Source of the DNA: Branchinecta lynchi | Taxonomy: Eukaryota; Arthropoda; Branchiopoda; Anostraca; Branchinectidae | DNA: 64,000 nucleotides | Direction: 5' to 3' | Assembly (NCBI GenBank): GCA_023053575.1 | Contig: JAKZAP010000011.1 | Span: forward strand, 4,216,001-4,280,000 | In this document: piece after piece, positions 31,890 through 42,460 of the stretch | Position numbering within the stretch: position 1 is the first letter of the stretch | Layout: the number at the start of each line of letters is the position of its first letter | Translations under genes and position numbers: made by a program | Notes under the pieces: generated by a model | Told to the model about the DNA's origin: nothing | Database searches by the model: none | Seen by the model: only the letters and a program-made list of their open reading frames with translations

Positions 31890-32345
31890 TCAATTCTAGG
31901 TTTTAAATTACTTCTTAAAAGACCCCTCTTGCTTATTCTGCCTTTTATAATATAGCTAGCTCCCTTATGGAATTATAAGCTTTCTAAAAGTCCACCTTTC
32001 TCCATGGTTTCGTTTTGTTCCTACGAATTTTTAGCGCTTTCTCGGCCGTGCCGAGTTTTGCCGGTTGCACAACACAAAGCTTGCCAGTGTTTTGAACACC
32101 CACTGGCAACTCTTTCACACATAAGGATATGAGAATCTTCTCTTTTTTACTTCTTTTATTTGCTTAGTTTTCCTACTTTTTAACCACGGTGCGTTCAATT
32201 TTCAAATGTTTTGCACCCAGCCACCCGGAGAGCAGCTTGGCTGGATAGAATCGACAAGCGCTAACAAGAAAATTGCAAAATTCAAAAATATTTTTCTCAT
32301 CATTTCTAGTAAGAGCTGTGCTTTAAGAAAGCCTGCTACTGCGGG
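31890..32345 (-). repeat. Dispersed element (copy 1), with the empty hAT site
   Basis: It shares CTTTCTCCATGGTTTCGTTT, CGGCCGTGCCGAGTTTTG, AACTCTTTCACACATAAGG and CGACAAGCGCTAACAAGAAA with copies at 35710-36260 and 62440-63400. Here GCGCTAAC occurs once and is unoccupied. Type unknown. Confidence 0.75.
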
Positions 32346-32854
32346 TGACCCCTAAAAATTTTTATCTTTTGCAATCGTTTACCGGTGTAGTTTCTATATA
32401 TTTCAAGCATACATGTAGAATCAAACATAGGTACGGGTACCTCAAATCCGACATAAAAAGTTCGATGAAAATATTTTATATGAATGAATAACAGCCTATG
32501 TGAATTAGTAACGGGCAAATAGATTTTCGTATCTCAGCCCTGTTAGCCTAAACTTTGAAGAGGGACTAAAAATTCGCCGTTTAAAACTAATAAACTAAAA
32601 TAAAACTAAACCTTTTTCTTTCATGAAAGTGTCACACATAAGAATGACAAACTCACACAAAGCCTACTTTCAATTCCTTCTTTCTTCAGGTTGCTACCCG
32701 CAAGTGACTAACCCATGTCCTCACCACCTGGATGCGCTCCATCGAAGCCGGGATTCTTAGTTTGTGTAGTGCATCATCATTTAATAATAAGCAACGTAAA
32801 ATTTGTAGTTTTTGCATGTTGGTGTAAAATGCCTTATTTTACACTACGCCGACC

Positions 32855-32960
32855 ATTGCCAGGACTTAGTCTAGGCCTTATGGTGGGGCCATAAAGACTT
32901 ACAAGTGTTTTTATTATATTTTTTATGGATAAACTGAAACTTAAACTAATAAATTCAGTT
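32855..32960 (+). mobile_element. LINE 3' end (second copy of the CCATTGCCAGG type)
   Basis: It matches 15645-15740: CCATTGCCAGGACTTAG, TATGGTGGGGCCATAAAGA, then TATGGATAAACTGAAAC. Confidence 0.55.
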
Positions 32961-33380
32961 ATTATGTAGAGCAAGAATATCTGACGCCTGAAATCTTGGC
33001 TGGTGTTGACGGTGATTCACAAGAGAGAACAGGTTTGTGATTGAATTAAGACTAACATATGCAGGTTTTGATATGGGCTTTAACTGATGGGTTCCACGTA
33101 AGTACAACTTGGAAATCCCTCAGTCAGACATGATATCATACAAGTAGATATAAGTAGTGGTACAAGTAGACCTAAGAACTTTGGTTCAAAAACAATCGGA
33201 TATCTATTGCCTTAGCTGATTTGCACCTACTTTACCATCCTCCCGTCTCCGCTATGAGCTTTGGTCGTCTGAGATAACATCATTAGTCAGCGTTCAACAA
33301 GTTGAAGGGAGTATTAATAGGATATCAAATATGTTCATCACTGCCACGTAACTAAATACGGACAAGCCGGAAGGTATATG

Positions 33381-33661
33381 GAGCGTGTTCCACCCTTCTT
33401 ACCGTAGTTACTACGCACGACGTCATGAATCCTGACTTTTTGGCCTCAAGGCTGGAACGTATTTTTCTATTTTCCGCAAAATATTGTGCCACTGGCTAAT
33501 CCGGCCAATCACATCACAGAGATCCGTAGTTACCACGGTAAGCAAATAGTTCCTATTAGGTACTATTTCGAAAGGTTGGAACGGTCAGCGTAGTAACTTT
33601 TCACGAGGTTGGAATGAAGATAGTAACTAATAGTTACTATTGTAAATAGTTACTACCGGTA
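33381..33661. mobile_element. GAGCGTGTTCCACCC MITE copy
   Basis: It begins GAGCGTGTTCCACCCTTCTT and carries the GTAGTTACTACGCACGACG, AGGCTGGAACG and AATAGTTACTATT blocks. The right terminus is eroded. Confidence 0.8.
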
Positions 33662-34335
33662 AAAAAAATTATGCACATTTCGTCTCACATGCGACCAGCT
33701 TCCTTTTTACCAAGAACGTATAGTAGCCTACCACTGAGTAGTGAACCTATGCCTCTCCCTTGTCCCTATGCATCTTTGATCAAACTATGCAATTAGCAAA
33801 AAGAAGGAGCGCTATCACTGTCCAATCTTCTGCGTTTCACGTTTCACCAGCGTCTAATATACTAGCCGAGAGGAGGTGTCCCTAGACGGAATGCATGTAC
33901 TGTAAAAAGTTCCTCCGAGTAAGGGTTAGATTTAACTGCAGTATTTACTTCTGGGATTAATCTCATCTCCACTGAGATACGATTAATCCGAATTTTGGAG
34001 TAGAAGATGAAAGAAATTATGCTCAGCTCATTGCGCACATTACTTATGAATCCATATCTTACTAGCTCTCTGTTACAAGAGACTATAATGAGACAATGGG
34101 GAACGTTCAGAAACTAGTCATCTTGAAGCACTGAACTGGTATTATTATGCGCAGTTCTTGTCATTATCCATTCTTGCCTTTATTCATTCCCACTCGATTG
34201 CGTAACTACTATTCTAGGTTTTCAACCCTTGTTTTAGGCCTAAAACAGTTCAGCCTGTTTCAACTTCTGCTCTGTTTTGCAAACGCATGTTCTGTCTCCA
34301 TTCAGTTGAAGATGAAGCTTCGGACGGTTTGCGGT

Positions 34336-35341
34336 CGGAATACCTATGACTTCGTAAAAGTTGTCCGTATGTCCGTCCGTCTGTGAGAATAATAACTTTC
34401 GAAGGGAATGAGATGTTTTGACGAAGCTTAGTAAGAGGATTCTTTGGGTGACGGGACAGGTCGAGTTCATAGATGTGCTCTGTAGCCCTACATTTAGGGG
34501 TGGGGGAGGGGTTTCAAAGTAAGGTACACACAAAATATTTTAACATCTAATGTGATAGTCGATTTAGGGGTAAGAAGACATGATGAGCACGAATACGAAA
34601 ATCATTTTCTCGCCGGACAAGTAGTTCGCCCGGAATCCGGCCAAAACCGGAAAATTTGTGAAATGTAAAAGTTTTATCTGAAGTTGATTAGAGGTTCGAT
34701 CTTGAGGTAAGAAGACATGCTGGATCCGTATATGACACTCATTTTCTATCCGAAGATATAATTCGCCAGGAATCTGGCTGGAACAGAAAAATCTGTTCGA
34801 AGAAGAGGTTCGATTAAGTGGTAAAGAGACATGCTGAATTCGCACATGAAAATCATTTTCTCACTGGACAAATAGTTCACCCGGAATCCGAACAAAATCG
34901 GAAAATTTGTTAAAAGTAAAAGTTTTATCTGAAGTTGACTAGAGGTTCAATTTAAGGGTAAGAAGGCAAGCTGAATCCGTATATGACAACCATTTTGTAC
35001 CCGGACATATAGTCCGCCAGGAATTCGGCAGAAACCGGAAATCTTTTTAAAACTTAACGTTTTATCTGAAATTGATTAGAGGTTCCATATAGGGGCAAGG
35101 AGATGCGCTGAATTCGTTTTCGAACTTTACCTTTTGTCGGAGAAGTAGTTCGGCCGGAATTCCGCCGAAACAAGAAATTTGGCAAAAGTTATGCAGGAAG
35201 TTCTGATTTTATTTTAATCTGTTTAAATTTGATATTAAAAACGTTCAAGGAGTCTGGAGAAGATCAGATATCTACAAGACCCAATTGTCTGGATCAAATA
35301 TTACATTTTTGGGGGTTCCGTCGAAACCTTTGGTCTTAATG
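34336..35341 (-). repeat. Composite repeat with 137-bp units (copy 4)
   Basis: The reverse-oriented tail (GTCCGTCCGTCTGTGAGAA, CGAAGGGAATGAGATG) is followed by about five diverged units and the head ending in GAAACCTTTGGTCTTAATG. The BamHI-like palindrome at the head is mutated. Confidence 0.8.
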
Positions 35342-35709
35342 TTCTAAGCGCTTTCAAGTCTAGCAAAAACTCGTACAAGTCAGACAACGGAGACCGGGAA
35401 CAAAAAGGCGACTTCTCTGGAGACAGATGACAAGCCAGGAGTTGCTCGGTCCAAGAGATAGCGTGTAGGCGACATTAGGGTGGGAACTAGGCCTGCGCGA
35501 TACAGCCGGATGTGTGAGTTTCAGATACAGACTTGTAAACGGTTCATCTTTGCCAATATTTCGAATGTCATCTTTGATTTTTATTTTCTTTCTTACTCTA
35601 ATGTATTGCTATTTAGCAAAGAAGTTTGGTGCCTGAAATCTTGTTCTATTCTGATGGTGAGCCACAATAGAAGTAGGTGGGTATGAAGCATTGTTGAATT
35701 TACATGCCT

Positions 35710-36260
35710 ATGGTCTTTAAAGCACAACTCTTACTAGAAATGACTTTTTCCCTATGAAATGGATCAGAAAAAAACATTTTCGAAAATACCATTACTTTCC
35801 ACCTGTAATAAGCGATTTTCTTCATAGCGCTTTTGGATTATGTCCAGTCTTCTTGCTCTCCGACGTGGCGGCTGGGCGCAAATCATTTAATAATAATATA
35901 ATAATATAATTGCAATAATAAGGCTTTCGCCTCTATAAATTTCTCGGGACACTATTTGAAAACTGATCGCGCCGTTGTTAAAAAGTGTGAACACTAAGCA
36001 AAAAAAGAAGTAATAAACAAAAGCTTCTCAGACCCTTATGTGTGAAAGAGTTGTCAGCAGACGTTGAAGATCCCGGCAAACGTTTCGTTATGTGACGGGC
36101 AAAACTCGGCAAGGCCAAAGAAGCGCTAAAATTTCGTAGTCACAAAACGAAACAATGGAGAAAGGTGGGGATTTTAGAAGCTTATACTTCTGTATGGGAG
36201 CTAGGTATATTACGAACGGCAGAATAAGCAATAGGGGTCCTTTAATAAATGCGATTGGTC
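35710..36260 (+). repeat. Dispersed element (copy 2)
   Basis: It shares CTTACTAGAAATGA, CTTATGTGTGAAAGAGTTGT, AAAACTCGGCAAGGCC and GAAACAATGGAGAAAGGTGG with the other two copies. The region around the hAT site is diverged here. Confidence 0.72.
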
Positions 36261-36327
36261 CGTCCAGTTTTCTCACACTGGCCGGGGAACAACCCCAGAA
36301 CAATTTATGTTTTTCAGCGGCATCTGG

Positions 36328-36328
<1 letters not shown>

Positions 36329-36367
<39 letters not shown>

Positions 36368-37985
36368 ATAAAAAAATTAATAAACAATATTTTATTAAAA
36401 AAAAAAAATTTATTCCCGCGTAGCTTCTTTTTCATTTGTTCTTGCTTTGGACTGAACCAAACAAGTGGCTACGTCTCCACCTCCAACTCAGTGACGTTAC
36501 TACAAAATTTACTTAAAAGTTTACCCTACTTTAACGTCACCTACACTTTCATCTTAAACCTATTATCTTTGTAATTTATCAACTCTAAATCTAACTTCTC
36601 CTTCCAAAATTTTAATTTTTATATTAAATATTCTCATCAAAACTCACTCTCTCATTCAAAAACCCTTTCTCCATAAATTCTAAACCTACAAACTAAATCT
36701 ACCCTTTTTTCATTTTTTCTAACAATATTAAATTTTATCTACCATATTTTACAACCATTAAATATATTTTCTTCTTTACTATTAATCTACTCATATTTTT
36801 AAAACCTGGCAAAAACCCAAAATATATACAATTTTTTCCACTTCGAATCAAGCAGTCAAATTTTATAGGTTCGATCAGGAATAAACAACCACCAAAAAAC
36901 AAAACTTTTAAAATCACGCACTACCTGTTTCAAGATGTTCTACCGTCCTTAGAGAATCTCTCTTACAGTGGCAAAAAGTTACTTCAATGAAAAAACAACA
37001 AAAAACCTTAAAATTTATTCCTTCACTCACCTACAAAAAAAAACAAAAACCAACAACCAAACTCCCGATTTAAAATCTCCTTCCTTTACAACAAAGGAAA
37101 ACTAGCAAGGAGATTCTAAATATCACTTCAGTTCCTTAAAAAACATCAGGTTGAAACTTTGACTGCCCAAAACAAAAACAACAAAACCAACCAAAAATTT
37201 GAATTTTTATTATATAATTTAAAAAAAATACCGGTTACCCACACTTCAATCATAAAATTTTTAACGCATCATTCAACCATCCCACATCCACGGATCTATT
37301 CCATAACTCACTCTGCGAATTTATTTCAACCATACTGTGGATCCAACTGTAGAACCTCGGGAAATTTATACTTTTACCTTTCTTCCTCATTTTCCACACG
37401 TGGACACAGACTGCAGTCATCAAGAAGACCATAGCCTGTTCTTTCTCTTTTGCAGCACCAATTTCAAAACACAATTTCAGAGCCATTTTCTTTTCTTCTA
37501 AACTTTCAATTTTTACACCCTCCCTTTTAAAAATTTCGAAAATATTTTTAAAAATTTCACCATTAAACTGGCACTCCAGGAACTCATGCTTCATACCGTC
37601 AACTACCTCAATCTTGCACAGCTGACATAGCGGATTTTCGCTACTCAAGAAACGGCTTACGCGGTTTCTGTACGGTAAAATCCCATGAATTACCATAAAC
37701 ATGGTTTCTTTTTCTTGGGGGCGGCTTTTTGATGCATTCCAATTTTCAAATGATTTTTCATAATTCACAAATGGTTCATTCCGTTTTGCTTGGAAATCAA
37801 TCTCGGTCTCACTTTTACCTTTTAAAAATGAATCCACCAATTTTTTCCTTTCCTTGTTATCAATATCATCCTTAAAAATTCCCGAATTCTTGAGGTCCCG
37901 CAGTGTCAAAGCTGCTTTTTGGATTTCCTTTGGTACCGTTTTAAGTTTTTCCTTTACCCGTTCATCATCGTCTTCATTTATTACA
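36329..37985 (-). pseudogene. 5'-truncated LINE with poly(A) tail and target duplication
   Basis: On the minus strand, coding sequence (about 37985 down to 37250, stop) includes the zinc-knuckle-like PLCQLCKIEVVDGMKHEFLE, typical of the end of LINE ORF2. It is followed by about 890 bp of 3' UTR almost free of C and a tail of 35 A (36329-36363 as T). GCATCTGGC flanks both ends (36320-36328 and 37986-37994). A poly(A) tail, 5' truncation and a 9-bp or longer duplication fit target-primed insertion. No intact RT or endonuclease domain is present. Confidence 0.78.
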
Positions 37986-38213
37986 GCATCTGGCTTTTGT
38001 GCTTTTGACCTACACTGCTCATGGCACTGTTGCACCACCGTCTACATGGTTTATCTTTTTCGGTTGCAAATGTCAAATGAACAAATCAGATCACGATTAA
38101 AAACAATCCCAGAATTCCATTCAAAAGATTTCTGTTTGCCTTCCTTATATTGTAGAACAGGACCAATTTTAGTTCACTAGTTAGTTATCTTCTCTAAGTC
38201 GGAGAATCAAACG

Positions 38214-38412
38214 GAGCGACTAAAAAGAGGCACGAGTAGTAAAAAGATGTTAGTAAGTAGTAGAAGTTCGTAACTCCAGAGCCTAAAAGAAGGCAAGTTA
38301 GAACCTTGTTCCTGCATCTCAATCTGAAGCCTTAAAGGGCCCTTTTAGTTTTCATGCCTCATTTTAGTGGTCGTGCCGCCTACACTATGGTGCCGTGCCT
38401 CTTTTTAGTCGA
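38214..38412. mobile_element. MITE with CGACTAAAAAGAGGCACG ends
   Basis: Inverted ends GCGACTAAAAAGAGGCACG and CGTGCCTCTTTTTAGTCG enclose about 200 bp. A second, diverged inner repeat (CCTCATTTTAGTGGTCGTGCC) lies inside the right end. Target duplication not assigned. Confidence 0.7.
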
Positions 38413-38479
38413 TCCCTCATCAAAGCACCTGCAGCGGAGAATAAAATAACTAACAACCGGCAAGAGAAAGACCGAACGC

Positions 38480-38795
38480 TGTTTCATAATCACTCGATAT
38501 ATTTCTAAACCCGGAGACCCCAATTCCATACAGTACATTCTAACCCCTCCAACAAAACCACGCTGCAAACCAAACTTGCCGTCTTTTGCTACCTTGTATA
38601 CCGTGTATCACGCTGTCGACGGTTGTCTGCGATTGTTTCCCTGTTTTCGCTAAAAGTGAACAGATCTCGGAAATGGCTTAAAACAGCCAAAACCTTGGTT
38701 ATTTGTTGAAAGCACAGCCTAGTTTTAAAGTATTTGAATATTTTAAAATATTGTAAGTTGAACAGTTAAACAGTGTGAGGGGTCCTGTAAGCTTC
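38480..38795 (-). mobile_element. TTAA-type MITE, partial
   Basis: CTCGATATATTTCTAAACCC to GAGGGGTCCTGTAAGC, in reverse orientation relative to 20832-21210. The left terminus is missing. Confidence 0.72.
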
Positions 38796-38842
38796 TCGTC
38801 ACCCTACAAGCTGGTAATTGGTCTTATCCTTGCTTGTTGCTA

Positions 38843-39130
38843 ATGTCATTTTGCAAAGTTCCATTCGCGTACAACCAAATTCAGTCGAGGACCGACAAGA
38901 AAATAGTAGTCGCGTTATGCCAAAAGAGATCCCAGGCCTATCTTGTAAGTTCTGCCACTTTGACCGTTTTTGGTAGAAAGGAGTCTAGGGCTGTTCTCCT
39001 GAGAAGACTAGTCTTCTCGCTTCGTGGTTGCCTTAATCTCATTTTTTCCCAGGCCTGGTCAGAGAAGAGAAAGGGCTCTGTCAGAAAACGGCCTAAAGCA
39101 GTGAGGAGTAAGCCCTTGGTGCAGATATGA
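38843..39130 (+). CDS. Possible two-exon small gene, unknown product
   Basis: The first part, 38843-38944, starts at ATG (34 codons, MSFCKVPFAYNQIQSRTDKK onward). A strong donor, CTT|GTAAGT, is at 38944/38945. A 108-nt intron has a CTTAAT branch-like sequence and ends CATTTTTTCCCAG at 39052. The second part, 39053-39130, reads AWSEKRKGSVRKRPKAVRSK and PLVQI to TGA. The phase is 0 across the junction. The basic second part could be nuclear, but no family is recognised. The unspliced frame is also open, so coding evidence rests on the splice sites. It would lie on the opposite strand inside CAS intron 1. Confidence 0.3.
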   Translation: MSFCKVPFAYNQIQSRTDKKIVVALCQKRSQAYLVSSATLTVFGRKESRAVLLRRLVFSLRGCLNLIFSQAWSEKRKGSVRKRPKAVRSKPLVQI

Positions 39131-39599
39131 GAATTGAACCAGGCCTTCAGTCATGGGTGACAAAAACGCGACTAGTATTTTGACGAACAGGTTAGAGAGA
39201 GTGTGTTGACTAAACTTTAGCTAATTATCTACGGGTCGTGACGTCACACGAAAAGTCTATCCTTTCCATTTACTAACGGAAGTGATTGTCCCTAGAACGG
39301 TTTATAAGTTAAACGCGTCTGGCGCCTGGCTGGCCGCTCGGCTCTACATAACTTCAGATACAAATATATATAATATTAGTTTAATCGAATTTTCCTATTT
39401 CTTTCATGAAGTCATGAAAACGTCCGGGCTGTAGACAATCGGCTAAAGTTTAGTTAATAGTAGAGAGAGAAGACACGGTTTCGGCAAATACACTAGTCTG
39501 TTTTGAACGTAACGAAGACAGACTCCGCAACAAACACAATTAGAAAGAGAGCACTGTAATATTTTAAGACGAACCGTTCCAGAAGTGACCCCGATCACT

Positions 39600-41304
39600 T
39601 GCGGCAAGTAATAAATCGAGCAAGCCCTTGATAAGAAATGATTGGGCTAGTAAGAAACCTTGCTGTCCCTCCAAGCCCCCCCCCCCAAAAAAAAAGGCAC
39701 AACTAGAACCCGACACCCACAAGTGTAACAAGTTTGAAATTGATACTTACATCGTTCACGAGTTATGAGCTCCACAAAATATGGTGAAAACCGACAATCG
39801 AAGATGAAAGTTACTACAGCGATCGCAAAAGTGGATTATTTCAAGGAACACTCCGAAAAAACGATCGGGCTAGTAACAAACCTTGCTGAGGGAACTCACC
39901 TCTTTACCCCGAAGGGAGCAAAGCCAACATCCCTGTCCCTCCAAGCCCCACTCCCCCCCCCAAAAAAGGCACAATTAGAACCCGACACCCACCAGTGTAA
40001 CAAGTTTGAAATTGACACTTACATCGTTCACGAGTTATGAGCTCCACAAAATATGGTGAAAACCGAAAACTGAAAGCTGAAAGCTACTACAGCGATCGCA
40101 AAAGTGGATTGTTCCAAGGAACACTCCACTAAAAGCGATCGGGCTAGGAACAAACCTTGCTGAGGGAACTCACCTCTTTACCCCGAAGGGGGCAAAGCCA
40201 CCATCCCTGTCCCTCCAAGCCCCCCCCCCCCCCCCCAAAAAAAAAGCACAACTAGAACCCAATACCCACAAGTGTAACAAGTTTGAACTTGATACTTACA
40301 TCGTTCACGAGTTATGAGCTCCACAAAATATGGTGAAAACCGAAAACTGAAAGCTGAAAGCTACTACAGCGATCGCAAAAGTGGATTATTTCAAGGAATA
40401 CTCCACTAAAAACGATCGGCTAGTAACAAACCTTGCTGAGGAAACTCACCTCTTTACCCCGAAGCGAGCAAAGCCACCATCCCTGTCCCTCCAAGCCCCC
40501 CCTCTCCCAAAAAAAGGCACAATTAGAACCCAATACCCACAAGTGTAACAAGTTTGAAGTTGATACTAACATCGTTCACGAGTTATGAGCTCCACAAAAT
40601 ACAGTGAAAACCGACAATCGAAGATGAAAGCTACTACAGCGATCGCAAAAGTGGATTGTTCCAAGGAACACTCCACTAAAAACGATCGGGTTAGTAACAA
40701 ACCTTGCTGAGGAAACTCACCTCTTTACCCCGAAGAGAGCCAAGCCACCATCCCTATCCCTCCAAGCCCCCCCCCCAAAAAAAAAAAAGCACAACTAGAA
40801 CCCAATACCCACAAGTGTAACAAGTTTGAACTTGACACTTACTTCACGAGTTATGAGCTCCACAAAATATGGTGAAAACCGAAAACTGAAAGCTGAAAGC
40901 TACTACAGCGATCGCAAAAGTGGATTATTTCAAGGAATACTCCACTAAAAACGATCGGCTAGTAACAAACCTTGCTGAGGGAACTCACCTCTTTACCCCG
41001 AAGGGAGCAAAGCCACCATCCCTGTCCCTCCAAGCCCCCCCCCCAAAAAAAAAAGCACAACTAGAACCGAATACCCACAAGTGTAACAAGTTTGAACTTG
41101 ATACTTACTTCACGAGTTATGAGCTCCACAAAATATGGTAAAAACCGAAAATCGAAAGCTGAAAGCTACTAGAGCGATCGCAAAAGTGGATTATTTCAAG
41201 GAACACTCCACTAAAAACGATCGGGCTAGTAACAAACCTTGCTGAGGGAACTCACCTCTTTACCCCGAAGGGAGCAAAGCCACCATCCCTGTCCCTCCAA
41301 GCCC
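39600..41304 (-). repeat. Tandem array carrying SH3 exon tails and splice donors
   Basis: The unit is about 267-276 bp. Read on the minus strand, each unit has the last 48 bases of CAS exon 1 (GLEGQGWWLCSLRGKE), the GTGAGT donor, about 35 bp of intron start, then a dispersed repeat (TAGTGGAGTGTTCCTTG to TGGAGCTCATAACTCGTG) and a T/G run. Donor G positions are 41255 (the gene's own), then 40988, 40720, 40449, 40173 and 39899. A remnant sits at 39650-39680. The copy at 40988 matches the real exon tail base for base. The dispersed part alone occurs at 30105-30250. Confidence 0.92.
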
Positions 41305-41414
41305 GCGGGATTTTCATCCACGACGACAAGAAGATCCCCTTTCCGAAAGGCCAACTCATCTGGGGCATCGGCGATGTTGTCGTAAAGTGCACGAGCTGTT
41401 GCAGAAGTCATTTC
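41256..41414 (-). CDS. BCAR1: CAS-family docking protein, exon 1 of the coding region (SH3 domain)
   Basis: The exon follows an acceptor (CTCCGTTGTTTGCAG) and begins GAA-ATG, with ATG at 41409-41411. Its 52 codons read MTSATARALYDNIADAPDEL, then AFRKGDLLVVVDENP, then AGLEGQGWWLCSLRGKE. This is a CAS SH3: vertebrate members have ALYDNV-E-P-ELSFRKGD and GLDGWWLCSLHGRQG. The ALYD, the acidic RT loop, FRKGD and the WW pair are all present. Two extra residues (QG) precede WW. The donor GTGAGT at 41255 gives phase 0 and joins exon 2 in perfect register. A GTAAAG eight bases earlier would break the frame. The exon tail is duplicated five times downstream. Confidence 0.95.
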
Positions 41415-41517
41415 CTGCAAACAACGGAGGCAAATTTCAAATATATAATTGTGCTTAAAGTGCAAATGACATGGTACGTTTTCATTTTCTTCCATTTCAC
41501 CATGGCTTTCACCTTAG

Positions 41518-42002
41518 GCGTTTTTCCGTGCTCCCACAAACAGTTTGTGGGTCGACTGTGGCTCGAAAAAAGTGTTTTCGCGGTCTTTCGCGCGGCCCAT
41601 AAGTGTGTTTCCGCAACCAACCAGATTTGTGGCTCAAATTCGACAAACAACTTGCGAGGTGATTGTCGATTTTGTGGCTCGATTCTGGCGGGAAATTCAA
41701 ATTAAGCTGAAAATCGCGTCTAACAATAAAGCTAACTATTTTTTCAAGCACGTACGGTAGACTTATAACTGAAGATGCTTTTTATACAGAATGGTAAGGA
41801 AATAAGCCTGGAGTTCTATATATTGTGATTTTACATGAATCTTATTTTGTCTTTAGATATTTGAAATTACCGCCAAAAAAAATAGACCAAACGGCGTTTC
41901 CGCGAGTTTCAACTAGTGGCTCGACTGTGTGGCACACAATCGTGTTCCCGCGACAAACACTCAGAAGTGTGCAGCCCACAACTGTGTTGAGAAAAAAGGC
42001 CT
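41518..42002 (+). mobile_element. GTGGCTCG-repeat element (copy 2), uninterrupted
   Basis: It aligns with 28686-29486 but lacks the nested 295-bp MITE. Landmarks are GGCGTTTTTCCGTGCTCCC, GGTGATTGTCGATTTTGTGG and AATTACCGCCAAAAAAAATA. It lies about 100 bp upstream of CAS exon 1 on that gene's strand. Confidence 0.82.
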
Positions 42003-42119
42003 CTTGTGTCCGTACCACCTGGGTTTGAAATCTTCTCCCGGAAAGAATCGGGAGTCAGAGAACCAGTTATATTTTAAAACAGGTTCAAAAACTATATTTT
42101 TGAAAACTGGGCAAACTTT

Positions 42120-42460
42120 CAGAAGTTTCATAACAGACAAGAGAAGGATGCGCGGTTTCAACAGACAATGCGTAACAGACAACACGTCGGATGTTGTCTG
42201 TTGCGTTTGAAAATGTTATGCGTAACAAGCGTTGCCATCAGGAAGAGCCGACTCGCCAAAAAGCATCTGCTGAATTTTCCGACACCGTGATGACAATAAA
42301 AAAGTCAGTAGATACTTTTTTGTCTCTTCCTGGAAATGCTTGTTTTGCATAACATTTCACGTATAATGTTTTCCAACACAATAGATAACATCCCAAGTGT
42401 TTTGTTACGCACTGTCTGTTGAAACCGCGCATCGTTCTGTTGTCTGTTATGAAACTTCTG
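42120..42460. mobile_element. MITE with CAGAAGTTTCATAACAGACA ends
   Basis: The inverted ends extend about 45 bp: CAGAAGTTTCATAACAGACA then GGATGCGCGGTTTCAACAG, and the reverse on the right. A second copy is at 58197-58500. Internally, TAATGTTTTCCA and AGCATCTGCTGAATTTTCCG blocks are shared. Target duplication not clear. Confidence 0.85.

Larger units (their letters stand above)
6709..41414 (-). other. BCAR1: Gene body: CAS-family docking protein (four visible exons)
   Basis: The visible exons in transcript order are 41256-41414, 23141-23356, 17530-17608 and 6709-6784. Their junction phases are 0, 0 and 1, and the last exon ends in phase 2. CAS proteins (BCAR1/p130Cas, NEDD9, EFS, CASS4; single gene in many invertebrates) are cytoplasmic scaffolds at focal adhesions. 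Their N-terminal SH3 binds FAK and other proline-rich partners, and phosphorylated YxxP motifs recruit Crk/Nck SH2 domains. Seen here are a full SH3 domain split over two exons, a linker, a V-x-P-x-R-x-G-x-x-x-V-Y segment and one YDVP. The rest of the substrate domain, the Ser-rich bundle and the C-terminal domain are absent or unrecognised, so the gene probably continues left of the window. An acceptor before exon 1 shows that at least one 5' exon lies to the right of 41416. Assignment to a particular vertebrate paralogue is not implied. Confidence 0.88.

Noticed and set aside
39765..41141. Repeated plus-strand frames (TNLAEGTHLFTPKGAKP)
   Set aside because: They are the antisense of the amplified SH3 exon tail and intron start.
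41258..41263. GTAAAG as the 5' splice site of CAS exon 1
   Set aside because: It would leave phase 1 and drop the residues matching RQG/KEG of the SH3 domain. GTGAGT at 41250-41255 joins exon 2 in register.
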